Positions 37,113 through 45,455 of a stretch of 64,000 nt of DNA are shown here, in pieces. Made by a program: the position numbers and the translations under genes. Position 1 is the stretch's first letter, and each line of letters begins with the position of its first letter. The DNA is taken from the NCBI RefSeq assembly GCF_000282195.1, contig NZ_AKJT01000038.1, forward strand, positions 1 through 64,000, given 5' to 3'. Source of the stretch: Pseudomonas sp. GM18. GTDB lineage: Bacteria > Pseudomonadota > Gammaproteobacteria > Pseudomonadales > Pseudomonadaceae. The notes beneath the pieces are model-generated. The model did not search any database and was not told the DNA's origin. It was given only the letters and a program-made list of their open reading frames with translations.

Positions 37113-37991
37113 TCAGCGGCGGCTTTGTTGCCACGCCGCCGCCAACCCGCTGCAGCAAATCACGGCGATCCCGACCACCGTGGTCAGGGTCGGCGTGTGA
37201 GAAAACAGCAGCCAGCCGAGCAAACCGGCAAAGACAATCTGGCAATAGCCGAACGGCGCCAGCAGCGCGGGGGCGGCGTGGCGGAACGCCTGGGTCAGAA
37301 ACAGGTGCGCCGTCATCCCGCAGGCGCCCAGTGCAACCATCATCAGTCCATGCCCAAGGCTTGGCACTTTCCAGAAGAACGGCACCAGAGCACTCATCAC
37401 CAGGGTGTTGCACAGGCCGGCGAAGAAGTTACTGGTGGTCGGGCTGTCGATTTCACTGAGCTTGCGGGTGAGCAATTGATAGAAGCAGAAAAACAGCGCC
37501 GAGCAGAGCGGCAGCAAGACTGCTGGCGTGAACAGATCACCGCCGGGGTGGACGATGATCAATACGCCGACAAATCCGCAAATCACCGCGATCCATTGGC
37601 CACGGGTGACCCGCTCACGCAGCAGTGGCACCGACAGCGCGGTGACCAGAACCGGGGCGAGAAAGTTGACCGCCGTGGCTTCGGCCAACGGGATGTACTG
37701 CAAACCGGTGGTGAAAAACAAACTGGTGCCCAACAGGCACAACGCCCTCAGCAACTGCAGCAACGGCCGTTTGGTACGCAGAACTCGCAACCCCGATTGC
37801 GGCAGGAAAATCCCGGCCATCAGTAGGGTGTGAACCACATAGCGGGCCCAGACCACCATGACGATCGGATAGAACCCCGATAGATATTTCGACAAGGCGT
37901 CGTGACTGGAAAACAGGAAGGTCGCGACGACGATCAGCAGAATCCCCTTGAAGGGTTGGTTTACGCCGGAGAGCGGTGTGCTGACGGTCAT
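37113..37991 (-). CDS. EamA/DMT-family transporter
   Basis: This 292-residue protein has about 10 membrane segments arranged as two EamA halves, of the RhaT/YdcZ-like exporter group. VVWARYVVHTLLMA and VTRGQWIAVICGFVGVLIIV are typical. AAGGATCGCTC precedes the start. It is the last gene of the leftward set behind iclR, but a REP element lies between it and the isomerase gene. The substrate is unknown. It ends six bases from the MCP stop. Confidence 0.83.
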   Translation of the reverse strand: MTVSTPLSGVNQPFKGILLIVVATFLFSSHDALSKYLSGFYPIVMVVWARYVVHTLLMAGIFLPQSGLRVLRTKRPLLQLLRALCLLGTSLFFTTGLQYIPLAEATAVNFLAPVLVTALSVPLLRERVTRGQWIAVICGFVGVLIIVHPGGDLFTPAVLLPLCSALFFCFYQLLTRKLSEIDSPTTSNFFAGLCNTLVMSALVPFFWKVPSLGHGLMMVALGACGMTAHLFLTQAFRHAAPALLAPFGYCQIVFAGLLGWLLFSHTPTLTTVVGIAVICCSGLAAAWQQSRR

Positions 37992-38025
37992 GAGCGATCC
38001 TTTTTTACATCGAAAGTCAAAAGCT

Positions 38026-38089
38026 TCGCGGGCAAGCCTCGCTCCTACATGAACACTGGATAACCTGTGGGAGCGAGGCTTACCCGCGA
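38026..38089. repeat. REP doublet (TCGCGGGCAAGCCTCGCTCC family)
   Basis: Inverted arms of about 24 bases (38026-38049 and 38066-38089) with a few mismatches lie between the DMT and isomerase genes. They may decouple their expression. Confidence 0.8.
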
Positions 38090-38106
38090 TAGGTGCGCAG
38101 CACCGC

Positions 38107-38922
38107 TTACCGCCGCGCCAACAATTCCCGGGTTTTATCCAACGCCATCTGCGCCCGCTGCAACCCGCTCACGCCCTGCTCCAACAACTTCACGGTGGGA
38201 ATCTCCAGGCTTAATGGAATATCAGCCGGCAAACACTGCAACAACCCCGCCAGATCACAATCGCCATCGCCCGGAAAACGCCGTTCGTTACGCGCCTGAC
38301 GCAAAATCTCCGCCATGTCCGTTGGCCGTGGCCCCTCAACATCGCACAGCTGTGCATACCGTAACCGTGACGGGGCAACTTTGGCCAGATCTTCCAGCCG
38401 CGAGCCCGATCGGTCGAAATGGAACGCGTCCACCAACACAGCGCCGTTTTCACGGTCAGCGTTTTCGACGACGCGCACCGCTTGTTCGAGATTGCGCGCA
38501 TCAGTCCACGGCATGAACTCCAGGTGCGGATGCAGGCCGAAAGGTACCGCCAGATCGCACAACCGGGCGAAGTTCTCGGTGAGTCGTTGTTCGTCAGAAT
38601 CGTTACCGGCCACCAGCAATTCACTGGCACCAAATTCCGCTCCGACCGCCAGAATCTTCTCGAAGTCGGCGACGACGGTTTGCGGTTTAAGACGCAGGAT
38701 TTCAACATCCAGCACACGAATGCCGGTATCGCGCAGCCGCGCCAGCGTCTCACGCCGTAAACCGACATCGGCTACCAGCGCAAAGTGATGTTCTTCGGGT
38801 GTCGCCGGTTCAAGGCGTAATCCGACATGGCTGTAACCGGCACGCGCCGCAACGTCCACCATTTCCGGCGGAGACAACTCCAGCACGGTCAGGCTGGCCA
38901 GGGAAAAGATCCGCTCACTCAT
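38107..38922 (-). CDS. TIM-barrel sugar-phosphate isomerase/epimerase-like protein
   Basis: This 271-residue protein belongs to the AP-endonuclease-2 / xylose-isomerase-like TIM-barrel family. Likely metal ligands are the glutamate in HLEFMPW, the aspartate-histidine in VLVDAFHFDR, the glutamine in YAQLCDVEG and the final glutamate in LSLEIP. The start at 38922 has GAGG seven bases in front; it follows the stop of the upstream oxidoreductase by two bases. It also resembles the N-terminal half of QuiC in fold. The substrate is unknown; the partner dehydrogenase suggests an inositol-, sugar- or alicyclic-acid-type compound. Confidence 0.82.
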   Translation of the reverse strand: MSERIFSLASLTVLELSPPEMVDVAARAGYSHVGLRLEPATPEEHHFALVADVGLRRETLARLRDTGIRVLDVEILRLKPQTVVADFEKILAVGAEFGASELLVAGNDSDEQRLTENFARLCDLAVPFGLHPHLEFMPWTDARNLEQAVRVVENADRENGAVLVDAFHFDRSGSRLEDLAKVAPSRLRYAQLCDVEGPRPTDMAEILRQARNERRFPGDGDCDLAGLLQCLPADIPLSLEIPTVKLLEQGVSGLQRAQMALDKTRELLARR

Positions 38923-38924
38923 GT

Positions 38925-39980
38925 TCATTCCTCGATCAACATCGGGGTGCAGGCACGACCGGTTTCGGCGGCCTCGCGAATCGCTTCAACCAGCGCCAGG
39001 GTGCGCGCAGCATCGGCAGCGCTCACCAATGGTTCGACTTCCCGACGCGCCACGCGCACGAAATGCTGCAACTGCAAACGCAACGCTTCATCGGCGCTAA
39101 AGCTTTCCTGCTCCGCCAGCAACGGCTCATGCCATCCGCCATCGACGTCGGCGTAGTGCCAGCGCTTGAGCTGCGGAATGCTCAACGCACCGCTCGTCCC
39201 GGCCAGCAAGTAACACGGCTGATCGGCCTGGCGCGGGTAGACCGGGTTCTCCCCGGAACCCAGCTCCCAACTCCAGGGCGCTGCCACCGCGTCGGAACCG
39301 GTCAGGCTGCCCAGTGCGCCATTGTCGAATTGCAGCAGCACCGCCGCGCAATCTTCGTTGGCAAACCCGCGCACCGCATTGCTGGTGATCGCCTGCACCT
39401 GCCGCACTTCGCCGCACAGATGGCGCAGCAGGTCGAGGTCGTGAATCAGGTTGGTCAGCAACATCCCCGCGCCGGGCTCGCGGCGCCACGGCGTTTCAAA
39501 ATAGCTGTCGGGTTTGCGCAGCTGCCAGAGCGCCGTCACCGTCGTCAGTTGCCCCAAAGCGCCACCCTGCACCAGTTCATGGGCGCGGACGATCAATGGA
39601 TTGTGCCGGCGATGATGGCCGACCAGCACGGGAACACCGGTGGCTTTCGACGCGGCCACCAGTTCGCGCGCTTCATCCAGGTGCACACCGACCGGTTTTT
39701 CCAGCAGCACCGGCACACCCGCGGCGAGGCAATCGAGCGCAGTGCCGACGTGGAGTGTGTTCGGGTTGGCGACGATGACCGCGTCTGGCTTCACCTGCTC
39801 CAGCATCTGACGGTAATCGGCGAAATACCCCACGCCCCATTCGGCCGCGAGGCCTGCCGCTTGTGGGCCCGGATCGGCAACCGCACACAACGTCGCTTGC
39901 GTCAGGGTTTGCAGATGCCGGTAATGCTGCTGGCCCATGTTGCCGGCACCGATCAGGGCGATGCGAAGGGGCGAAGTCAT
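38925..39980 (-). CDS. Gfo/Idh/MocA-family NAD(P) oxidoreductase
   Basis: This 351-residue enzyme has an N-terminal Rossmann domain (IALIGAGNMGQQHY), the EKPVGVHLDEAREL motif with the catalytic lysine, and a C-terminal alpha/beta domain. The segment LLTNLIHDLDLLRHLCGEV carries the usual aspartate-histidine region. AGAGGACCGCACC precedes the ATG. An iclR gene lies upstream on the same strand, and a GGAACC...GGTTC motif (40027-40043) lies 47 bases before this start. It is translationally coupled to the isomerase. Substrates of this family include sugars, inositols and cyclic polyols; this one is unassigned. Confidence 0.88.
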   Translation of the reverse strand: MTSPLRIALIGAGNMGQQHYRHLQTLTQATLCAVADPGPQAAGLAAEWGVGYFADYRQMLEQVKPDAVIVANPNTLHVGTALDCLAAGVPVLLEKPVGVHLDEARELVAASKATGVPVLVGHHRRHNPLIVRAHELVQGGALGQLTTVTALWQLRKPDSYFETPWRREPGAGMLLTNLIHDLDLLRHLCGEVRQVQAITSNAVRGFANEDCAAVLLQFDNGALGSLTGSDAVAAPWSWELGSGENPVYPRQADQPCYLLAGTSGALSIPQLKRWHYADVDGGWHEPLLAEQESFSADEALRLQLQHFVRVARREVEPLVSAADAARTLALVEAIREAAETGRACTPMLIEE

Positions 39981-40026
39981 GGTGCGGTCCTCTTGTGATT
40001 ATTGTTGGAAGGATGAATTCCGACAA

Positions 40027-40043
40027 TTTAGAACCAGGTTCCA
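40027..40043 (-). promoter_or_regulatory. putative IclR operator in front of the oxidoreductase (site D)
   Basis: On the minus strand the site reads TGGAACCTGGTTCTAAA and contains the palindrome GAACC-T-GGTTC. It shares AATCTGGAACC with the site before iclR (40938-40952) and 13 of 17 positions with the site before the flavoprotein (41013-41029). Confidence 0.6.
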
Positions 40044-40102
40044 GATTCTTACACAGGCGTACCGCAAAAGTGTGCGAACAGCGCACACGATCTTTTGAAA
40101 CG

Positions 40103-40879
40103 TCAGCTGAACAACTCAGAAGCAAGGCTTGCGGCGGACAGTTCTTCAGTAAACCTCAACAACAACGGCGCCAGCTCATGCAACCGTGCCCCCGGCATCC
40201 GCGCACTTGGCCCGGCAATGCTCAGCACACCGATCACTCGCCCGTCGCCTGGGTGGCGCACCACCGCCGCTATCGCTGAGGTGCCCACGGCCGAGCTCTC
40301 TTCGACCCAGGCGTAGCCCTGCTCTCGCGCCAGACGCAGGCGCTCCAGTAACTCAATGTTGGAACGCGGTGCATTCGGCCCCAGGTCTTTCGGTCGCTCA
40401 CTACCCTGACGTTCAACCAGCGACAACGCTTCGGCATCGCTCATGCACGCCAGCCATGCGTGGCCCGACGCGGTGTAGAACAACGGCGCATCACGGCCCA
40501 TGTCCGGGTCGTAACGCAGCCCCGAGCGGGCGCCTTGAGACTTGGCGATCCAGACCTGGCGCTCGCCCTCAATAACGCCAAGACGCACCAGCTCACCGGT
40601 TTCCTCGGCCAGGCGATCGAGCACCGGTTGCACGATATCGGCGCCGGTGCTCGACAGGTAACGAAAACCCATCGCCACCAGTTTGGTCGACAGGTGATAG
40701 CGCAGGTTCTCCGGATTCTGTCGCACGTAACCCAGCCGAATCAGCTCGGCGAGCAGGCGGTGGGTCGCGCTTTTGGGGATGTCCAGTTGCTCCGCCAGCG
40801 TCTGCATCGGCAGGCCGCGAGGGTCACTGGTGAGGCTTTCCAGCACGCTGAAAACACGTTCGATCTGACTGCCGGCCAT
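40103..40879 (-). CDS. IclR-family transcriptional regulator
   Basis: This 258-residue regulator has an N-terminal winged helix (QTLAEQLDIPKSATHRLLAE) and a C-terminal effector domain (GVLSIAGPSARMPGARLHEL). IclR proteins usually control aromatic, hydroaromatic or sugar-acid pathways. The start at 40879 (MAGSQIERVF) was chosen over one 18 codons upstream. It is divergent from the flavoprotein gene and lies directly before the Gfo/Idh gene. All three promoters carry related motifs. Confidence 0.88.
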   Translation of the reverse strand: MAGSQIERVFSVLESLTSDPRGLPMQTLAEQLDIPKSATHRLLAELIRLGYVRQNPENLRYHLSTKLVAMGFRYLSSTGADIVQPVLDRLAEETGELVRLGVIEGERQVWIAKSQGARSGLRYDPDMGRDAPLFYTASGHAWLACMSDAEALSLVERQGSERPKDLGPNAPRSNIELLERLRLAREQGYAWVEESSAVGTSAIAAVVRHPGDGRVIGVLSIAGPSARMPGARLHELAPLLLRFTEELSAASLASELFS

Positions 40880-40937
40880 GGGGGGTTCCACTCGAAATTT
40901 TGCCGATTCTAGAAGACAAACCACGCAATGCAAAATC

Positions 40938-40952
40938 TGGAACCAACTGTCC
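40938..40952 (+). promoter_or_regulatory. putative IclR operator at its own promoter (site C)
   Basis: The site reads TGGAACCAACTGTCC. Together with the preceding bases, AATCTGGAACC is identical over 11 positions to the minus-strand site at 40027-40043. It is about 60 bases before the iclR start. Confidence 0.5.
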
Positions 40953-40978
40953 GATAACCGCCCTCTTTACGCCTTGAA

Positions 40979-40997
40979 TGATTGCCTAGGTCAATCA
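40979..40997. promoter_or_regulatory. 19-bp palindrome between iclR and the flavoprotein gene
   Basis: TGATTGCCTAGGTCAATCA is an inverted repeat with one mismatched pair. It lies at the midpoint of the divergent promoter region and differs from the GGAAYC motif. It is perhaps a second regulator's site. Confidence 0.5.
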
Positions 40998-41012
40998 CAC
41001 TCTTATATTTTT

Positions 41013-41029
41013 TGGAATCAAATTCTAAA
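41013..41029 (+). promoter_or_regulatory. putative IclR operator at the flavoprotein promoter (site E)
   Basis: The site reads TGGAATCAAATTCTAAA and contains GAAT-CAA-ATTC. It lies 25 bases before the flavoprotein start. It is related to the oxidoreductase site (13 of 17). Confidence 0.55.
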
Positions 41030-41053
41030 AATACGCACTGGAGCTTTTAGACG

Positions 41054-42766
41054 ATGCCTGCCGAATCTCACTTCCTTGCGGACATCGAATGCGATGTGCT
41101 GATCGTCGGCTCCGGCGCGGCCGGATTGTCCGCAGCCGTCACCGCGGCCTGGCATGGCTTGAAAGTGATCGTGGTCGAGAAAGACCCGGTATTCGGCGGT
41201 GCCACGGCGTGGTCCGGTGGATGGGCCTGGGTGCCGTGCAATCCCCTGGCACGTCGTGCCGGCATCGTCGAAGACGTCGAGCAACCGCGCACCTACCTGA
41301 AACACGAATTGGGTGAGCGTTACGATCCGGCGATGATCGACGCGTTCCTTGAGGCGGGCCCGCGAATGGTCGCGTTCTTCGAGCAGCACACCTCCCTGCA
41401 ATTCGCCGACGGCAACGCCATCGCCGACATTCATGGCGACACGCCGGGTGCCGGCACCGGCGGACGGTCGGTGATCGCTGCGCCTTATGACGGGCGAAAA
41501 GTCGGCAAGCTACTGAAGCGTCTTCGCAAAACCATGCGGGAAACTTCGTTCATGGGCATGCCAATCATGGCGGGGACGGACCTGAGCGCATTTCTCAACC
41601 TGACCCGCTCTTTGCCCGCTGCATGGCACGTGACCCGCCGCTTTACCCGACACCTGCTCGACCTCGCCGTTCATGGCCGGGCGATGCAACTGGTCAACGG
41701 TGTTGCACTGATCGCCCGGCTGGCAAAGTCCGCCGAAGACCTGGGCGTCTTGCTCTGGGAATCGGCACCGGTGACCGGGTTGCTTCACGAAGGCGATCAG
41801 GTCCGAGGAGCGGTAGTCAGCACCGCCAAAGGCAAAACCCGCATCCATGCGCGCAAGGCCGTGGTGCTCGCTGCCGGCGGGTTTGCCAATGACATCGAGC
41901 GGCGCAAGGCGCTGTTCCCTCGCACACCGACCGGCAACGAACACCTGGCGCTGCCGCCTCTCGGCGTCGCCGGTGATGGTTTGCGATTGGGCGAAAGCGC
42001 TGGTGGGCGAGTCAACAGCGACATGGCATCGCCCGTGGCCTGGGCGCCGGTTTCGCAAGTGCCGCACAGTGACGGCAGCATCGGCCACTTCCCGCACATC
42101 ATCGAACGCGGCAAACCGGGGATCATCGGCGTACTGAGCAATGGCAGGCGCTTCGTCAACGAAGCCGACGGCTACTACGACTACGTGACGGCCATGGTCG
42201 CCGCCGCACCGCAGGGCGAAGAAGTCGCCTCCTGGCTGATCTGCGACCATGGTTTTCAGCGGCGTTATGGCTTGGGAATCTCCCGGCCGTTTCCGGTGCC
42301 GTTGTCATCCTTTATCCGCAGCGGTTATCTGAAAACCGGCAACACTGTCGAGGAATTGGCCCTGGCCTGCGGCATCGACCCAAACGGATTGCGCAGCACG
42401 GTGGAGGCGTACAACCGGCATGCGCGCAACGGTGAAGATCCGTTGTTCGGTCGTGGCTCGACGCCCTACAACCGCAAACAGGGCGATGCGTTGCAGCAGC
42501 CCAACCCGTGCGTCGCGCCGATTGAACAAGGCCCGTTCTACGCTGTGAAGGTTCAGCCCGGGTGCTTTGGCACCTTCGCCGGGCTCAAGGTCAACGAACA
42601 CGCGCAAGTCCTCGACGCATCCGGTCAAGCCATCGCCGGGCTGTACGCGGCGGGCGGCGACATGGCCAGCATCATGGGCGGGCACTATCCCGCCGGGGGC
42701 ATCAATCTTGGCCCGGCGCTGACCTTCGGCTACATCGCTGCGCGGCATATCGCCGGTATAGCGTGA
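41054..42766 (+). CDS. FAD-dependent dehydrogenase of the 3-ketosteroid delta1-dehydrogenase type
   Basis: This 570-residue flavoprotein has the FAD-binding DVLIVGSGAAGLSAAV at the N-terminus, VVLAAGGFANDIERR in the middle and a C-terminal GPFYAVKVQPGCFGTFAGLK. That block aligns with KstD, in which the tyrosine (Y496 here) and the nearby GTFAGL sequence are catalytic or substrate-binding. PAGGINLGPALTFGYIAARH is the conserved FAD-ribose end. Enzymes of this family desaturate cyclic ketones, including steroids and 4-oxocyclohexanecarboxylate. No steroid genes are near. An alicyclic keto acid is more likely given the quinate/shikimate neighbours. GGAGCTTTTAGACG precedes the start. Confidence 0.85.
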   Translation: MPAESHFLADIECDVLIVGSGAAGLSAAVTAAWHGLKVIVVEKDPVFGGATAWSGGWAWVPCNPLARRAGIVEDVEQPRTYLKHELGERYDPAMIDAFLEAGPRMVAFFEQHTSLQFADGNAIADIHGDTPGAGTGGRSVIAAPYDGRKVGKLLKRLRKTMRETSFMGMPIMAGTDLSAFLNLTRSLPAAWHVTRRFTRHLLDLAVHGRAMQLVNGVALIARLAKSAEDLGVLLWESAPVTGLLHEGDQVRGAVVSTAKGKTRIHARKAVVLAAGGFANDIERRKALFPRTPTGNEHLALPPLGVAGDGLRLGESAGGRVNSDMASPVAWAPVSQVPHSDGSIGHFPHIIERGKPGIIGVLSNGRRFVNEADGYYDYVTAMVAAAPQGEEVASWLICDHGFQRRYGLGISRPFPVPLSSFIRSGYLKTGNTVEELALACGIDPNGLRSTVEAYNRHARNGEDPLFGRGSTPYNRKQGDALQQPNPCVAPIEQGPFYAVKVQPGCFGTFAGLKVNEHAQVLDASGQAIAGLYAAGGDMASIMGGHYPAGGINLGPALTFGYIAARHIAGIA

Positions 42767-42961
42767 GTTTGATCAGTGATTCTCGAGACAAGCATTCGCC
42801 CACTCGGTAAAAACCTGTTGCCCTGAAGGAATTCGCTGGGCTATCCGTGTTCAATACAAGTCTGAAACATTCCGTGCGCAGTAAAAGACAGACGACCGGA
42901 CTGGCGCCGCTCTCACTGACCAGCAACACTCATCACCATATTCAAACGAGGATTCCTCCCC

Positions 42962-43855
42962 ATGCTTTGGAAAAAAGGCCGACGCAGCGACAACGTGGTC
43001 GATGCCCGTGGCGATGATGTCGGCGGTGGGGGCGGCGGGATGCGCTTCGGTGGGGGCAAGGGCCTGAGCCTGACGGCGATCCTGTTGATCGTCGGGATCG
43101 GCTGGATCACCGGCCAGGACCCGTTGCAGATCCTCGGCCAATTGACCGGGCAGATGAGCGAGCAATCGGCCCCGACCACTACCCAAACCCGCAAGGCACC
43201 ACCGGCCAATGATGAAGGCGCCGAATTCGTGCGCTCGATCCTCGGCGACACCGAAGACACCTGGGGCCAGATTTTCCAGCAGGCCGGTCGGCAATATAAA
43301 GACCCGACCCTGGTGCTGTTCAGCAATCAGGTGAACTCGGCGTGCGGCCTGGCGACGTCGGCGACCGGTCCGTTCTATTGCCCGGCGGACCAGAAGGTCT
43401 ACCTGGACATGAGTTTCTTCCAGGAAATGTCGCAACGCTTTTCCGCCGCAGGTGATTTCGCCCAGGCCTACGTTATCGCTCACGAAGTCGGACACCACGT
43501 GCAGACCTTGCTCGGCGTTTCGGCGAAGATTCAGACCGCTCGCCAACAGGGCCGGCAAATGGAGGGCGACGGTGGTTTGCTGGTGCGTCAGGAACTGCAG
43601 GCCGATTGCCTGGCCGGTGTCTGGGCCAACAATGCGCAGAAGCGCCTGAACTGGCTGGAACCCGGTGACATCGAAGAAGCCTTGAACGCCGCCAACGCCA
43701 TCGGCGACGACCGCTTGCAACAGCAAGGTCAGGGCCGCGTGGTGCCGGACTCGTTTACTCATGGCACGTCAGCGCAAAGGGTGCGCTGGTTCAAAGCCGG
43801 ATTCGCACAGGGCGAGATCGGCCAGTGCGATACCTTTTCTGCGAAGAATCTGTAA
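42962..43855 (+). CDS. ypfJ: YpfJ-family neutral zinc metallopeptidase-like protein
   Basis: This 297-residue protein begins with a basic segment and a glycine-rich stretch. A single membrane anchor (LSLTAILLIVGIGWITG) follows, then a soluble domain with the zinc motif VIAHEVGHHVQTLLG (HExxH). A glutamate further on (RQELQADCLAGVW) is the likely third ligand. The family (DUF1130/zinc_peptidase) is widespread and its substrate is unknown. GAGGATTCCTCCCC precedes the ATG. It overlaps the hydrolase start by one base. Confidence 0.88.
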   Translation: MLWKKGRRSDNVVDARGDDVGGGGGGMRFGGGKGLSLTAILLIVGIGWITGQDPLQILGQLTGQMSEQSAPTTTQTRKAPPANDEGAEFVRSILGDTEDTWGQIFQQAGRQYKDPTLVLFSNQVNSACGLATSATGPFYCPADQKVYLDMSFFQEMSQRFSAAGDFAQAYVIAHEVGHHVQTLLGVSAKIQTARQQGRQMEGDGGLLVRQELQADCLAGVWANNAQKRLNWLEPGDIEEALNAANAIGDDRLQQQGQGRVVPDSFTHGTSAQRVRWFKAGFAQGEIGQCDTFSAKNL

Positions 43856-44817
43856 TGCGTAAGTGGCTGCTGGCTCTGTTGATCACCTGCGCAAGCACCC
43901 AGGCGGCCGAGCATGGGGTCAAGGCGATCAGTTCCGGGCGCCTGCTGTTGAGCGCCGGCGAAATCGCGGTGGGCATCGGCCCGACACCGCCGGAGAAGAT
44001 CGAACGGGTGCTGATCATCATCCATGGTCGTTTGCGCAACGCTGAAACCTACCGCCAGAGCGCCGAGCACGCAGCCGAGCAGGCCGGGCAAAGCGCGAAC
44101 ACCTTGGTGCTCGCCCCGCAGTTCCTCAATGAAACCGACATCGCGAGCCATCCGGTGCCTGACAGCGTTTTACGCTGGCAGGGCAATGACTGGATGGCCG
44201 GCGGCTTATCCACAGCGCCGTTTACGTTGAGCTCCTATGCGGCGCTCGACGAAATCATCGCTCGCCTGGGTGATCGGCGACAGTTTCCGGACGTGAAGCA
44301 AATCGTCATCGCCGGTCACTCCGGTGGCGCTCAGGTGGTTCAGCGTTATGCCTTGTTGAGCCACCCTCAGCCAGCTCTCGACACTGCGGGGGTGAAGGTG
44401 CGCTATGTGATCGCCAATCCGTCGTCGTATGCCTATTTCAATGAGCAACGGCCGGCGGCGTTCAGTCACGCGGGGTGTCCGAACTTCAACCGCTGGAAGT
44501 ACGGGCTGGCGGACTTGCCCGTCTATGCCAATGGGCAAACACCTGCGCAGCTGGAAGAAAACTACGTCAAACGTGACATCGTTTATTTGCTCGGGCAGCA
44601 GGACATCGACCCGAATCACCCGGCGCTGGATAAAAGTTGTGAGGCCAAAGCCCAGGGCGCTTCTCGATTGATTCGCGGACGCAACTATTTCAATTATCTG
44701 AAACGGCGCCATCCTCAAGGGTTGAGTCAGCAGCTGATCGAAGTGCCCGGGGTCGGACACAATGGGGACGGGATGTTTACCTCGCCTGAGGGGCAGAAGG
44801 CTTTGTTTGGGCAGTGA
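43855..44817 (+). CDS. exported alpha/beta-hydrolase-like protein
   Basis: This 320-residue protein has a signal peptide (cleavage near STQAAEHG). The nucleophile elbow IVIAGHSGGAQVVQ has serine in GxSxG, and the C-terminal VPGVGHNGDGMF holds the likely histidine. The start ATG overlaps the stop of the ypfJ gene (TAATG), so the two are translationally linked. The substrate is unknown; the closest general description is a periplasmic esterase or peptidase-like hydrolase. Confidence 0.82.
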   Translation: MRKWLLALLITCASTQAAEHGVKAISSGRLLLSAGEIAVGIGPTPPEKIERVLIIIHGRLRNAETYRQSAEHAAEQAGQSANTLVLAPQFLNETDIASHPVPDSVLRWQGNDWMAGGLSTAPFTLSSYAALDEIIARLGDRRQFPDVKQIVIAGHSGGAQVVQRYALLSHPQPALDTAGVKVRYVIANPSSYAYFNEQRPAAFSHAGCPNFNRWKYGLADLPVYANGQTPAQLEENYVKRDIVYLLGQQDIDPNHPALDKSCEAKAQGASRLIRGRNYFNYLKRRHPQGLSQQLIEVPGVGHNGDGMFTSPEGQKALFGQ

Positions 44818-44861
44818 GTTTGGGGTTGCCCGCGATGGCGGTTAACCCGACAACCAATTCC

Positions 44862-45455
44862 TCAAACCGAAATCAGTTGCCGCAACTCCACGCAATCGCG
44901 CGCATGCCAATCGGTCAATTCCGGCCACGGATTATCCGGCAGGTTCACCAACACCGTCCGCGTCCCCGCCGCCCGGCCGCAATCCAGATCGAAGCGGTAA
45001 TCGCCGACCATCACCATCTCGCTCGCCGGCACTTTCCAGGCTTCGGCCAGTTTCAGTAAACCACCGGGATGTGGTTTGGGCGGCGCTTCATCCCGGCCCA
45101 GTACATCCTCCACCGCAAAGCAGTCGGCCAGGCCGATGGCCTCCAGCGTGACATGCGCCAGCTCGCGAGCATTACGCGTGAGGATGCCCAGCCGATAACC
45201 GCGCCCAGCCAACTCACGCACCAGTTCCACCGCCCCCGGCGCCGGTTTCGAACCCAGTGCCAGATCCCGCTCATGCTCCAGCAGCCACGCATGCTTGGCC
45301 GCCGCTTCATCGGCCGGCAGCGCCGCGAGGTGAGTGAGAATGTCGTGTTCTGCAGGAATCGCCAACGCCACGCGGATCGCCGCAAAGTCATGCACGGCCA
45401 CGGTCAGGGTGCCGTCCATGTCGAACACCCAGTGCCGCACTTCGGCCAAGCTCAT
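44862..45455 (-). CDS. HAD-superfamily hydrolase
   Basis: This 197-residue phosphatase-like protein has motif I WVFDMDGTLT, motif II LGILTRN, motif III KPHPGGL with the lysine, and motif IV MVGDYRFDLDCG. The small cap is phosphoglycolate-phosphatase-like. The start overlaps the stop of the thioesterase gene by four bases (ATGA). The substrate is unknown. Confidence 0.87.
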   Translation of the reverse strand: MSLAEVRHWVFDMDGTLTVAVHDFAAIRVALAIPAEHDILTHLAALPADEAAAKHAWLLEHERDLALGSKPAPGAVELVRELAGRGYRLGILTRNARELAHVTLEAIGLADCFAVEDVLGRDEAPPKPHPGGLLKLAEAWKVPASEMVMVGDYRFDLDCGRAAGTRTVLVNLPDNPWPELTDWHARDCVELRQLISV

